Part shown: in pieces, positions 8,911-17,682 of the stretch
How positions within the stretch are numbered: position 1 is the first letter of the stretch
Layout of the letters: every line of letters begins with the position of its first letter
The notes under the pieces: generated by a model
Seen by the model: only the letters and a program-made list of their open reading frames with translations
Told to the model about the DNA's origin: nothing
Database searches by the model: none
NCBI GenBank assembly: GCA_964343265.1
Contig: CAYFIW010000001.1
Location: forward strand, 62,001-126,000
DNA: 64,000 nt
From: CAYFIW01 sp964343265
GTDB taxonomy: Bacteria > Chloroflexota > Dehalococcoidia > Lucifugimonadales > UBA826
Direction: 5' to 3'
Translations under genes and position numbers: made by a program

Positions 8911-10503
8911 TTAGTGGTTGGTTTCTAAGTGGGCGGAGATTTTTTCTCCTATCATCATTGTCGTGGCATTTGTATTGGCTCTTACAGATTCTGGCATTAT
9001 TGAGGCGTCAGCAATGTACAAATTGCTTAACCCTTTGACTTTTCCGTTTGAGTCCACAACAGACATATCGTCAGTGTCTGAGCCCATTCGACATGTACCT
9101 GTCAAATGATGACCAGTTACAGTATTGGTTCGAAGCCAATTATGAAAAGATTCTCTTGAATTTAGAATATAATTTGTTGGTGAGGTAATGTTTTGAATTA
9201 GAGGTCTCATCGGTTTACTTTCCATTAAGTCTTTGGCGATTCTTATACCTTCGGCCATTCTTTCAACATCCTTGTCTGTATCAAGTAGATTCAAAAATAA
9301 GTCAGGGCTGTCTTTAGGATCTATCGAGTTTAATTGGATCCTGCCTTTGCTAGTTGCGAAGTAAACAGAGACTGCGATTTGGATGCCATCTACGTCCTGA
9401 TTATCTAAATTTCCTTGGGTTGATATAGTTTCAACTTCACGATAATCAGTTGATAGCGAATACGAGTTCATCCACATCAGCATGTCGTCCTCAATGTCAG
9501 ATTCTGACGCGGTGTATCGCAGGCCAACCTGGAGACATGGTTTTTGAGTGTCCAAGTCATCTATATCTTTTACAGATGCTTTTACAAAATTTATAGGGTG
9601 GTCACTTAGATTTTGTCCAATACCAGGTAAGTCAACCTGAGTGGGAATACCCATTTTTTCTAAATGTGCCGTAGGGCCAATGCCAGACAACATTAGGATT
9701 TTTGGATTCGCTATAGCACCTGCGCAAAGAACAACATTCTCTCCATGGACTAGGTATGTATCACCTCCACTTTCAACTTCTAATGAGGATACTTTTTGCT
9801 TGTCTAAAATAATTTTGTTAACCGTGGAATTAGGGCTGACTGTTAAATTAAGCCTGTATCGAGCTTGCGATAAATGAGCAACAGCCGTACTTATCCGGAT
9901 GCCATTCGGATTGTTACATGGAAAAGGTCCTACACCACTGGCGTCTGGATAGTTCATGTCAAGAGTTTCCCTATATCCCAAGTTAATCGCAGATTCAAAA
10001 AAACCTTTTTGTGAACGGCTCCATTCTGATTTTGGAAATCTGTGCGCAATAATTGGGCCATCTTCTCCGTGAAAGTCTCCTGAAAAATCCAAGTCGGTTT
10101 CTAATTTTCTGAAAAATGGTAAAACTTCCTCATAGCTCCAGTCGGCTAGTCCCAAGTTCTTCCACAACTCAAAATCATGTGAAAGTCCTCGTAGGAAAAT
10201 CTGTCCATTTATAGAACTTGTCCCTCCAGTAATTTTTCCTCGAGGTGTGCGGATGTATCTGGACAGTCCGTCTGATTCATAATCGTTAACTTTTGCGATA
10301 TATCCCCAGTCATGTTCTGGGCCAACCGCTATGTAAGTTCCCGTTGAATAACCAAACTTAATATCATCAGGTAACTTCCTAAAGTCAGGGTAATCGGGTC
10401 CCCCTTCCAATAGCAGTACAGATATGGACGGGTTTTCAGATAGCCTCGAAGCTATTATTGCGCCGGACGATCCTGCACCCACCACTATAAAATCATATTT
10501 CAT
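8911..10503 (-). CDS. GMC family FAD-dependent oxidoreductase (choline/alcohol dehydrogenase-like)
   Basis: The 530-residue protein has the N-terminal dinucleotide-binding motif GAGSSG (residues 9-14) with the acidic end of the second strand in LLLEGGPD, the GMC signature TGGTSSINGQIFLRG, the second signature around GAIANPKILMLSGIGP, and the C-terminal catalytic HLTGTCRMG and NATTMMIGEK segments. GMC enzymes oxidise primary alcohols, sugars or polyethylene-glycol-like substrates and pass electrons to oxygen or a quinone. No export signal is present. It heads the minus-strand set with DUF1800/DUF1501 and is divergent from nadD across 84 bases that must hold both promoters. Substrate is not predictable. 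Confidence 0.9.
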   Translation of the reverse strand: MKYDFIVVGAGSSGAIIASRLSENPSISVLLLEGGPDYPDFRKLPDDIKFGYSTGTYIAVGPEHDWGYIAKVNDYESDGLSRYIRTPRGKITGGTSSINGQIFLRGLSHDFELWKNLGLADWSYEEVLPFFRKLETDLDFSGDFHGEDGPIIAHRFPKSEWSRSQKGFFESAINLGYRETLDMNYPDASGVGPFPCNNPNGIRISTAVAHLSQARYRLNLTVSPNSTVNKIILDKQKVSSLEVESGGDTYLVHGENVVLCAGAIANPKILMLSGIGPTAHLEKMGIPTQVDLPGIGQNLSDHPINFVKASVKDIDDLDTQKPCLQVGLRYTASESDIEDDMLMWMNSYSLSTDYREVETISTQGNLDNQDVDGIQIAVSVYFATSKGRIQLNSIDPKDSPDLFLNLLDTDKDVERMAEGIRIAKDLMESKPMRPLIQNITSPTNYILNSRESFHNWLRTNTVTGHHLTGTCRMGSDTDDMSVVDSNGKVKGLSNLYIADASIMPESVRANTNATTMMIGEKISAHLETNH

Positions 10504-10587
10504 GGTTGTGGCAGGATAACTGAAAAACTTCTAGTATGTAAATGAATTAGATGTTTTAGCAAATATAAGCCAGATAATTTCTTTTAT

Positions 10588-11193
10588 ATGAATATAGGTA
10601 CAAAAAGGTTAGGTTTGTTTGGAGGGACATTTGATCCCATTCATTATGGACATATCTCCGTGGCACGAGAGGCTCTAAAAACCCTTAATTTAGATAAGGT
10701 TGTATTTGTACCTGCTGGCGATCCCTATATGAAAACATCTTCTTTAAATGTATCTCCTGCTTTTCACAGAATGGAGATGATAAATCGCGCTTTAGGTTAC
10801 GAAAATGATAGCAATTTTTGTGTTTCTGATATCGAAATTGGGCGCGACGGACCTTCTTACACTCTGGAGACTGTAGAAAGTTTCAACCTTCCAAAAAATC
10901 AATTGGTAGTAATTATTGGTGCTGATACACTTTCTTCGTTTCATCTTTGGAAAGAACCAGAAAAGATTGTTAGTAAAGCAAGAATGGCCGTAATAACTCG
11001 ACCGGGAGTTAATCTTTCGACAATAATTGCCAACGACGACAAGGGTTTATTGAATAATGTAGAAATTATAGATTCAATAACGCCAAATATAACCAGTACA
11101 CAAATTCGATGTAGCGTAAAATGTGGAAATATTGTTGAAGGTGTTAGTCCACCTGTTAGGAATTATATTCACGTCCACCAACTTTATAAATAA
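10588..11193 (+). CDS. nadD: Nicotinate-nucleotide adenylyltransferase
   Basis: This 201-residue enzyme makes deamido-NAD from nicotinate mononucleotide and ATP in the cytoplasm. The adenylyltransferase signature GGTFDPIHYGH lies at residues 12-22, including the HxGH pair H19/H22, and the C-terminal TSTQIR motif matches the family ATP-binding segment. Length is normal. No good Shine-Dalgarno sequence precedes the ATG. In many bacteria nadD sits with obgE and rsfS; here it lies before pyrE with an 84-base gap instead. Confidence 0.95.
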   Translation: MNIGTKRLGLFGGTFDPIHYGHISVAREALKTLNLDKVVFVPAGDPYMKTSSLNVSPAFHRMEMINRALGYENDSNFCVSDIEIGRDGPSYTLETVESFNLPKNQLVVIIGADTLSSFHLWKEPEKIVSKARMAVITRPGVNLSTIIANDDKGLLNNVEIIDSITPNITSTQIRCSVKCGNIVEGVSPPVRNYIHVHQLYK

Positions 11194-11277
11194 CTCATCG
11201 AAAACTTTTAATATTAGGTCTTTGGTCGAGATAAGTTACAATTTTTCAATTCTTGGTAGTAAATTTCGGAAGGATGC

Positions 11278-11847
11278 ATGAACGAATTTTTAGAATTAAA
11301 AAGAAGACTGCTGGAAGTTGCAAAAGAAAAAGAGGCTCTGTTATTTGGCGAATTTACTTTGTCAGCCGGAGGAACAAGCAACTACTATTTTGATGGACGT
11401 ATACTGACTCTTGACCCGGAAGGGGCTTATTTGACGGCGAAAATACTACTGCCATTGATTAAGGATTGTGGGGCGGAAGCGATAGCGGGCCCAACTCTTG
11501 GCGCTGACCCGATCGTCTCTTCAGTTGCGTCATTGAGTTACATAGAAAAGACTAATGTACCCGCCTTGATAGTGAGAAAAGAAGTTAAATCTCATGGGGG
11601 AATGAAATCTGTTGAAGGATCTCTGAGAAAAGGGATGAAAGTCGCAGTAGTAGATGATACGTGTACGTCAGGATCAAGTATTTTTCACGCGGTAGAAGTT
11701 CTTGAAGGTGAAGGTTGCGAGGTGGTAAAAATATTTTCAATAATGGATAGGATGGCTGGTGGAAGCGAGGAATGCAGACGGAGAGGATATAGTTTTGAAA
11801 GTATATTTATTGCAAATCCTGATGGGAAGATCACCATTGTCTCCTAA
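11278..11847 (+). CDS. pyrE: Orotate phosphoribosyltransferase
   Basis: The 189-residue protein has the PRPP-binding motif VVDDTCTSGSS at about residues 123-133 and the KEVKSHG segment containing the conserved lysines of the flexible catalytic loop. It converts orotate and PRPP to OMP in pyrimidine synthesis. Length matches bacterial PyrE. A GGAAGGA ribosome-binding site lies just before the ATG. The MFS gene follows after 36 bases. Confidence 0.95.
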   Translation: MNEFLELKRRLLEVAKEKEALLFGEFTLSAGGTSNYYFDGRILTLDPEGAYLTAKILLPLIKDCGAEAIAGPTLGADPIVSSVASLSYIEKTNVPALIVRKEVKSHGGMKSVEGSLRKGMKVAVVDDTCTSGSSIFHAVEVLEGEGCEVVKIFSIMDRMAGGSEECRRRGYSFESIFIANPDGKITIVS

Positions 11848-11883
11848 GTCTTGTATAAGATTTTCCTGTGGGGCCTGGGATAA

Positions 11884-13368
11884 TTGAATTTACCACTTAG
11901 GTTCCTGCAAAAGAGTTCACGTTTTCATTATTGGACTTATTGTGCAATAGCAATAGGTACATTCATAACAGTAGTTGAGCAATCAGCTACGGCAATTGTA
12001 ATTCCTTCCATTGCTAAGGAATTTGGAGCCGATATTCCGACAGCACAATGGTTAACTGTAGGATCAATGCTGGCTGTTAGTGCAATGATGATGCCCGCAG
12101 GTGCAATCGCAGATACCTTGGGGCGTAGAAGAGTTTGGATTTGGGGACTAATAGCCTTCTCTGTAGCTTCATTAATAACTTCAATTGCACCTAATTTCTT
12201 AATGGTGTTATTTGGGAAGGTACTTATGGGACTTTCTGCTTCTGCCCTACAGGCGAATGGTATGGCTATGGTGGCAGGAGCTTTCCCAGATTCCGAGAGA
12301 GGTAAAGCAAGCGGCTTGCACATGACATCTGTGGGGATAGGGGCCATGGCGGGACCATTGCTGGGCGGAGGGATGGAAAGTTGGTTGGGGTGGAGATCAA
12401 TTTTTGTATTTATAACTCTTTTCAGTTTGGTTTCTTGCTTAGTAGCTAGTTTGGTACTACAGGCTGATCATAAAAGTGGTGGTAGGAAAGGGCCGTCGCT
12501 AAGCCAGTTTGATTGGACAGGGACAGGGTTGTCAGCAATTTTATTATTGACTTTTATGCTCACAGTTACATTTGGGCAAAAATTAGGTTGGTTTTCGGGA
12601 ACGATTATTGTGGGATTAGTGCTCACCGTGGTTTTGTTTTCAATGTTCATTGTGTGGGAACGACGCGCACCATTTCCGATGCTTCCATTGTCTTTATTCA
12701 ATAAAATGTTATTTTCAGTAGGATCTTCCGCTCGCTTCTTGGCTTTCATGGCCGGGACTAGCACTTTTTTCCTAATTCCTTTTTTCTTGGTTTCAGTAGT
12801 TGGTATGAGTACTGGTTTGGCTGCACTATATCTATTACCAAGTTCCGTGACCCTTATGATAGTGGGCCCAATAAGTGGGAGAATAGCAGATAAGATAGGC
12901 ACGACTATTCCAGCATTCGTAGGCTTGTGTTGCTGTACCGTAGCAATGTATCTATTTTCTGTGATAAGGATCGACTCAGACCCTCTAATGGTTGCGTTGG
13001 CCTCCGGATTGTCTGGTATGGGACTCAGTATGTTCATGGCTCCCAACACCAGTTCCATAATGGGTAGTGCCGGTAGGGCACACTACGGAATAGTGTCTGC
13101 GTTCATGAATTTGACGAGAAATGGGGCTCATATAATAGGAATTGCTGTACCAACGGCAATAGTGGTAGCTGTTATGGCCTCTATGGGTTATGACGCAGAT
13201 TTGTCCGATCCTGAGAGTTTGAATGATCTCGGGCTTAGAAGTGCTTATACTATATCAATGAGTCGAGCATATGAAGTATCAACTGTAATAATGGGTGTCG
13301 CGGCGTTGCTTACTGTTGTACCTTTCGTTTATGGGCGATTTATAAATAAACGGGCTAAAATTCAGTAA
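11884..13368 (+). CDS. MFS transporter, DHA2/EmrB-QacA type (14 TM)
   Basis: A 494-residue polytopic protein with about 14 hydrophobic helices. The loop-2 motif appears as GAIADTLGRRRVW and motif C as GIGAMAGPLLGGGMESWLGWR, both characteristic of drug/H+ antiporters of the DHA2 subfamily. The start is a TTG with a weak GGGA in front; no in-frame ATG occurs before the first helix. Its TAA stop overlaps the ATG of the following phosphatase by one base, so the two are translationally coupled. Substrate is unknown; efflux of a toxic compound is the default expectation. Confidence 0.88.
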   Translation: MNLPLRFLQKSSRFHYWTYCAIAIGTFITVVEQSATAIVIPSIAKEFGADIPTAQWLTVGSMLAVSAMMMPAGAIADTLGRRRVWIWGLIAFSVASLITSIAPNFLMVLFGKVLMGLSASALQANGMAMVAGAFPDSERGKASGLHMTSVGIGAMAGPLLGGGMESWLGWRSIFVFITLFSLVSCLVASLVLQADHKSGGRKGPSLSQFDWTGTGLSAILLLTFMLTVTFGQKLGWFSGTIIVGLVLTVVLFSMFIVWERRAPFPMLPLSLFNKMLFSVGSSARFLAFMAGTSTFFLIPFFLVSVVGMSTGLAALYLLPSSVTLMIVGPISGRIADKIGTTIPAFVGLCCCTVAMYLFSVIRIDSDPLMVALASGLSGMGLSMFMAPNTSSIMGSAGRAHYGIVSAFMNLTRNGAHIIGIAVPTAIVVAVMASMGYDADLSDPESLNDLGLRSAYTISMSRAYEVSTVIMGVAALLTVVPFVYGRFINKRAKIQ

Positions 13369-14033
13369 TGCGAATTGTTTTTGTTCGTCATGGACAATCG
13401 ACTGCTAATGCCGAGGGAAGATGGCAAGGCCAGTTAGATTATGAATTGTCGGAAGAAGGTAGAAAACAAAGCGAGCTTCTAAGAGACAGATTTCTTTCTG
13501 AGTCGTTTCTACCCAATTTTGTCTATAGTAGTCCCCTCATAAGAGCGCTAGAAACGGCAGAAATTGCTTTGCCAAATACCAATCTAATTCAAATAGACGA
13601 TTTGAAAGAGGGAGGAGCTGGGATTTTTGAAGGGAAGAACATGGATGAAATTCATGCTGAATATCCCGAAATAGCTCTGGAATTTCAAAGAACTAAGAAC
13701 TTCAATTCAGTACCGGGTGCCGAATCTAGATACGATTTCCGAAAGCGGGCAGAAAAGATTGTTGATTTTCTAATCAAAGGGCATGACAAAAACGAGGAAA
13801 TCGCTGTTTTTACTCACAGTGGATTTTTGATGTTTATTGTGGCAGTAATCATGGGAACTAACAGAATTTGGACTTTGCGGATTCCTAATACATCAATATT
13901 TGATTTTAGAATAGATCCAGGCTCTTGGGATATGAAGAATTCCTTCATAAATACGGGGACATCGTCTTTACAACAGTTTGGATCGTTTGAAATTAGACGT
14001 TTTGCGGATGCCATTCATCTTGCTGACAATTAG
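13368..14033 (+). CDS. Histidine phosphatase family protein (phosphoglycerate-mutase-like), copy 1
   Basis: The 221-residue product opens with FVRHGQSTAN, the RHG motif with the phospho-accepting histidine, and has the second catalytic histidine in FTHSGFL. Other family residues (YSSPLIRALETAE, GIFEGKN) are present. Substrates in this branch include sugar phosphates, nucleotides and cobalamin or glucosyl-phosphoglycerate intermediates, so no specific role is claimed. The start overlaps the MFS stop. It is clearly paralogous to the tail-to-tail gene at 14065-14718. Confidence 0.88.
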   Translation: MRIVFVRHGQSTANAEGRWQGQLDYELSEEGRKQSELLRDRFLSESFLPNFVYSSPLIRALETAEIALPNTNLIQIDDLKEGGAGIFEGKNMDEIHAEYPEIALEFQRTKNFNSVPGAESRYDFRKRAEKIVDFLIKGHDKNEEIAVFTHSGFLMFIVAVIMGTNRIWTLRIPNTSIFDFRIDPGSWDMKNSFINTGTSSLQQFGSFEIRRFADAIHLADN

Positions 14034-14064
14034 ATAATAAGGACACATTGGTTGGTTGATAATG

Positions 14065-14718
14065 CTAGTTTAAGTGAGGTTGTTCGTTGAAACGGACAAT
14101 TTTCCATTGAGTAGGGTTTAATAATTCCCTTGTTTGGCTATCCCATTCCTTAACGTTGATGGAGAATTCATATAGGGCAGTGTTTCTCGCAGAAAGCCCC
14201 CAGAGTCTAGGAGATTCTAAGATTGCACAGATGATTTGCTGTATTATCCCTGCGTGAGCAAACGCTACTATAATGTCGTCGTTTGTATGAGAATCAATAA
14301 AGTAACGAGTAACTTTTTTCCCTCTGGCCCTTCGATTTTCCTCTGACTCTGCATCTTTTATATATTCCCAATTGCGTGAATCTCTAAATTTGTCAGCTTC
14401 TTGAGGATGACTTTCCTCAATTTCTTGCCAAGTAAGGCCTTCAAAAATTCCTGCTCCAGTCTCTTTTAAATCTTCCATTTCCATGATGGGAATGCCCCAG
14501 TGTCCTCCAGCCAATTCTGCAGTGTCTTTGGCCCGTTTCTGAGGACTGGAATAAACATGAGTCGGAATTAATCGTCTTTCCTTAAACCATCTTCCAAGTT
14601 TTCCTGCTTGCTCTCTCCCGTTTTCTGTAAGATTAGTTATTTCTAAATCTTTCGAACCAGACCATCTCATTGCTAAATTTGCATGTGTCTCACCATGACG
14701 AACCAAGATTAATTTCAT
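14065..14718 (-). CDS. Histidine phosphatase family protein, copy 2, downstream of dnaA
   Basis: This 217-residue protein has LVRHGETHAN at the N-terminus and FAHAGII for the second histidine. It shares YSSPxxRAxxTAE, LKExGAGIFEG and the closing acidic/Trp segment (about residue 190) with copy 1 at 13368-14033. Its ATG lies only 2 bases after the TAG of dnaA, so it is the second gene of a dnaA operon, a position more often held by dnaN. Whether it affects replication or simply uses the promoter cannot be told. Confidence 0.88.
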   Translation of the reverse strand: MKLILVRHGETHANLAMRWSGSKDLEITNLTENGREQAGKLGRWFKERRLIPTHVYSSPQKRAKDTAELAGGHWGIPIMEMEDLKETGAGIFEGLTWQEIEESHPQEADKFRDSRNWEYIKDAESEENRRARGKKVTRYFIDSHTNDDIIVAFAHAGIIQQIICAILESPRLWGLSARNTALYEFSINVKEWDSQTRELLNPTQWKIVRFNEQPHLN

Positions 14719-14720
14719 GC

Positions 14721-16121
14721 CTAGAATTTCCCCATTAATGAATGGCGAATTTTAATGACGTCGTTTCTTAGCGAATCATCCTGTTCAATTTTGACTGAAA
14801 CTCTTTCGTGACCATGTAGCACTGTGGAATGGTCTCGGCCTCCTAATATTCTTCCGATTGCTGTAAAACTTAAGTCTGTTTCCTCTCTAAGTAAGTACAT
14901 GGCGACCTGCCTTGACAACACAGTCATCTTGCGCCGACCTTTTCCTCGAATTTGATCAGTAGCTATACCGAAATGTTCAGAGACTGCTGAGATCACAGCT
15001 GAATCTGTTATTGTTTTTCCTCGCATTGTGGCCCAGCTTTCCCCAATGAGTATGGTAACGTCGTCCAGGGATATGGAAGATTCCCGAAATTGGGACCAGG
15101 CTATGACCCGATTTAAACTTCCTTCTAAGTCTCTAACATTAGATTGAACTCTTCTAGCTAGGTATTCCAACACATCTGAAGGAACATCACAGTCCATTCT
15201 GCTGGATTTTTCTTGAAGGATGGCAAGTCTAGTTTCAAAAGGTGGTGGTTGCATGTCTGCAACTAGACCCCCTGCAAGCCTAGACGTTATTCTTTGTTCC
15301 AGTACATTTAAAGAAGATACTGGCCTGTCGCTAGTGACGACTATTTGTTTGTTTGCCATATGCAAAGCGTTAAACGTATGGAAAAAACCTTCTTGAGTTT
15401 GCTCTTTGGCAATAAGAAACTGAACATCGTCCAACAGCAAGACATCAGAGGAACGATAAAAGTCCCGAAATTTTTCGGTGGTTCCTTGTTGAATTGATTT
15501 CACGTATTGGTTAGTAAATTCCTCACACGTCACATAAATGCAATTTAGTCCTTTTTTGGAAACTTCATGTCCTATAGCGTGTAAGAGATGAGTTTTCCCT
15601 AGTCCAACATCTGAGTAAATCACCAATGGATTAAAAGTATGACCAGGATTTTCAGCTGCAGCTTTTGCGCCAGCCAAAGCTAATTCGTTTGAGTCGCCCA
15701 AAACAAAATTTTCAAATGTATATTTTGGATTTAATTTTGGCATTCTAGCCAGTGGACCCTGATTATTATCTGAATTGAAGTCAGAAGTATTGTGAATTTG
15801 AGGATCTTGCATAGCTATTGGTTGGGTCTCAGGATTATCGCTAATCCTAATGTTCTTGTTGCCTTTTACTGAAAATACAACCCTATGGTTCTGTCCAGTG
15901 ACATCCCGAAGTTTTGTTTCAATTATTCCGGACATTCTGTCTTTGAGATATTGAGCCGTGAAGGCGTCCTCAACAGAAACAGTGAGATTTTCCTCATCTA
16001 TTGAAAGGCCTACACTATTTTTTATCCATGTTTCAAAGCTAGGCCGTGGTATAGACAGTTCGAGTTTGCCAAGAACTGCAGTCCATACGGTAGCGGCCTG
16101 CCGGTTTGTTTCAAAAGCCAT
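14721..16121 (-). CDS. dnaA: Chromosomal replication initiator protein DnaA
   Basis: The 466-residue protein has all four DnaA domains: the helical domain I (about 8-85), a short linker to about 130, the AAA+ core, and domain IV with GGRDHSTVLH near residue 435. The Walker A segment is SDVGLGKTHLL at about 170-180, where the first glycine of GxxGxGKT is serine; the Walker B segment LLLDDVQFL (about 228-236) is intact. DnaA binds oriC and opens it for replication. It is adjacent to a histidine phosphatase, not dnaN. A dyad with TGTGCC and GGCACA half-sites lies 17-37 bases upstream of the start. Confidence 0.97.
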   Translation of the reverse strand: MAFETNRQAATVWTAVLGKLELSIPRPSFETWIKNSVGLSIDEENLTVSVEDAFTAQYLKDRMSGIIETKLRDVTGQNHRVVFSVKGNKNIRISDNPETQPIAMQDPQIHNTSDFNSDNNQGPLARMPKLNPKYTFENFVLGDSNELALAGAKAAAENPGHTFNPLVIYSDVGLGKTHLLHAIGHEVSKKGLNCIYVTCEEFTNQYVKSIQQGTTEKFRDFYRSSDVLLLDDVQFLIAKEQTQEGFFHTFNALHMANKQIVVTSDRPVSSLNVLEQRITSRLAGGLVADMQPPPFETRLAILQEKSSRMDCDVPSDVLEYLARRVQSNVRDLEGSLNRVIAWSQFRESSISLDDVTILIGESWATMRGKTITDSAVISAVSEHFGIATDQIRGKGRRKMTVLSRQVAMYLLREETDLSFTAIGRILGGRDHSTVLHGHERVSVKIEQDDSLRNDVIKIRHSLMGKF

Positions 16122-16137
16122 TAATTTCTTTTATATA

Positions 16138-16158
16138 TGTGCCCTTATTTTTGGCACA
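16138..16158 (-). promoter_or_regulatory. Dyad upstream of dnaA, possible operator
   Basis: TGTGCC (16138-16143) and GGCACA (16153-16158) form a perfect 6-bp inverted repeat with a 9-base AT-rich spacer, 17 bases before the dnaA start. Position and symmetry suit a protein-binding site for autoregulation, but the sequence is not a canonical DnaA box, and the role is inferred from position only. Confidence 0.35.
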
Positions 16159-16344
16159 AAGCGACCCAAGGATTTGTGTTCTTTCTTTTAAAAGAACTAA
16201 ATGAGTGCTTCCGCTAGACTTGCAGCGTACAGGATTTCTCCATCATACCTATACATACTTGGCAAAGCCTAGAGATTAGAGCTCTTTCCATAATATGCCT
16301 TCTATATAACTGAAGACATTGACCTTTTGGCCTACATCAAAAGC

Positions 16345-16413
16345 GTAGTAGTGCTAGTCCTCTAGACATCGCTCGCTGCTACCGGAACCGCAACCTTGCG
16401 GTAATATTTCCGG
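16345..16413. repeat. Two abutting stem-loops in the dnaA intergenic region
   Basis: GTAGTAGTG (16345-16353) pairs with CGCTGCTAC (16374-16382) over 9 positions with two G-U pairs. Directly next to it, CCGGAA-CCGCAA-cc-TTGCGG-TAATAT-TTCCGG (16382-16413) forms two stacked 6-bp stems with a one-sided 6-base bulge. The arrangement could be an untranslated RNA, a leader structure or a replication-origin element. It matches no RNA family that could be recognised, and there is no U-run for a terminator. Confidence 0.45.
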
Positions 16414-16851
16414 CCCTCCAACTTTTCAGTCGGTATCTGTACAGTGTGTCACTGCGGAATTACATTCAGGAAGATTGATGAAGAGTCACATTGTCACAAT
16501 CTTTCCCAATTTAAGACCCTTTCTGCGATAACTACAACAGAATATCTTGGTCTCTGCACGTTACTTAAAAAGTGCTCTAACTTTGTACACCCGTCTTTTC
16601 AACTTTCGCAAGGGGGGAGACCGGGAATTTTAATGTCAATCTGTTTCTAGCTAATAAAGGCAGAATTTTACGTTCATGAAATATAATTCCTGATTCTTAA
16701 ATATAAAAAATGGTTTAAAACACAATTTATTTAATAAAAAACGTGTAATAGACATAAATTTGGTCTGTATAGTTGTAATTGTGATGATGGCATAATAATA
16801 AGATTTGTAAGGAAGTTGAGCGGATTGTCATATAAATTAGGAAATATACCG

Positions 16852-17682
16852 ATGTCTGAAGGTGGAAAAAATGCATGGGACATCGCAATGGAAGTTTCCC
16901 TTCTGGCAGGTGGAATTTTGATGGATTGGTGGCCAAAAGCTAAGCAAGTTTTTAGTAAGGGTCCAAACGATATCGTCACTAATGTTGATAGAGAGTGTGA
17001 AAATTTCATAATAGGTGAACTCAAAAAACATTATCCTGACCATGGAACCTTTGGTGAGGAAGGATTTGGCACTGATCCAAATAAGGGTTGGGTGTGGGTA
17101 GTTGATCCAATTGATGGGACTAGGAATTTTGTAGCTGGTATACCCCATTTTTCTATAGTTGTTGCATTGGTGAAAGATGGGGAGGTAGTGGTGGGTGTGA
17201 ATTATGATCCTATACACGAAGAAATGTTCCATGCAGCTAAATATCAAGGAGCATTTTTAAATGACAAAAAGATCAGGGTATCCGATAAGCTGAAATTTGA
17301 AGATGTTAGCTGTGGGTTTGATCCATCAAATGGACCGGCAGAAGGAACTAGAAATACTCTTCAGGTTCTGCGTAAATTATGGCCTCATCTTAATACGACA
17401 AGGACTTTAGGATCTTCCGCTTTGGGGCTTTCATATGTGGCCGCTGGGAGAACAGATATATACATAAATCATCGCTTGCAACCTTACGATCAGGCGGCAG
17501 GACTTGTTTTAGTTGAGGAGGCAGGGGGAATAGTGACGGATAGACAGGGCTATAGGGCAGGTCTTTACTCTGATGGAATCATAGCTTCCTCATCACCTCT
17601 TCACAAAGATTTTATGAATTTGACCAAGTCGGCTCCATGGAGAAGGCCGAGTAGCAGAGCAAATAATCCTAGGGAAGCCTAA
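16852..17682 (+). CDS. Inositol monophosphatase family protein
   Basis: The family's metal-binding motifs are present: GEEGFG, WVVDPIDGTRNFVAGIPHF, and PYDQAAGLVLVEEAGG near the C-terminus. Relatives dephosphorylate myo-inositol-1-phosphate, histidinol phosphate, fructose-1,6-bisphosphate or PAP, so the substrate is open. An ATG at 16852 is preferred because TAGGA lies 9 bases before it; a TTG at 16816 would add 12 residues, but its putative ribosome site abuts the codon. The 276-residue product is normal in length. It is followed by a 129-base gap, so it is probably separate from the next operon. Confidence 0.88.
   Translation: MSEGGKNAWDIAMEVSLLAGGILMDWWPKAKQVFSKGPNDIVTNVDRECENFIIGELKKHYPDHGTFGEEGFGTDPNKGWVWVVDPIDGTRNFVAGIPHFSIVVALVKDGEVVVGVNYDPIHEEMFHAAKYQGAFLNDKKIRVSDKLKFEDVSCGFDPSNGPAEGTRNTLQVLRKLWPHLNTTRTLGSSALGLSYVAAGRTDIYINHRLQPYDQAAGLVLVEEAGGIVTDRQGYRAGLYSDGIIASSSPLHKDFMNLTKSAPWRRPSSRANNPREA

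Larger units (their letters stand above)
16122..16851. other. Long non-coding region upstream of dnaA, candidate oriC
   Basis: About 730 bases without a convincing gene lie between divergent dnaA and the inositol-monophosphatase-like gene. The left part holds inverted repeats at 16345-16382 and 16382-16413; a short odd-centred palindrome ATTGTCACAAT is at 16490-16500; the right part from about 16630 to 16815 is strongly AT-rich, like a duplex-unwinding element. Genes to the right are mainly on the plus strand, in keeping with an origin here. No cluster of canonical DnaA boxes (TTATCCACA with one mismatch) was found by eye, so the oriC call rests on context. Confidence 0.4.

Noticed and set aside
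12468..13058. 196-codon open frame on the minus strand within the MFS gene.
   Set aside because: It is antisense to transmembrane helices, has low-complexity composition typical of reversed membrane codons, and has no match to a known motif.
16320..16440. SRP RNA, RNase P RNA or tmRNA near dnaA.
   Set aside because: None of the core consensus segments of these RNAs was found on either strand, although local pairing is strong.
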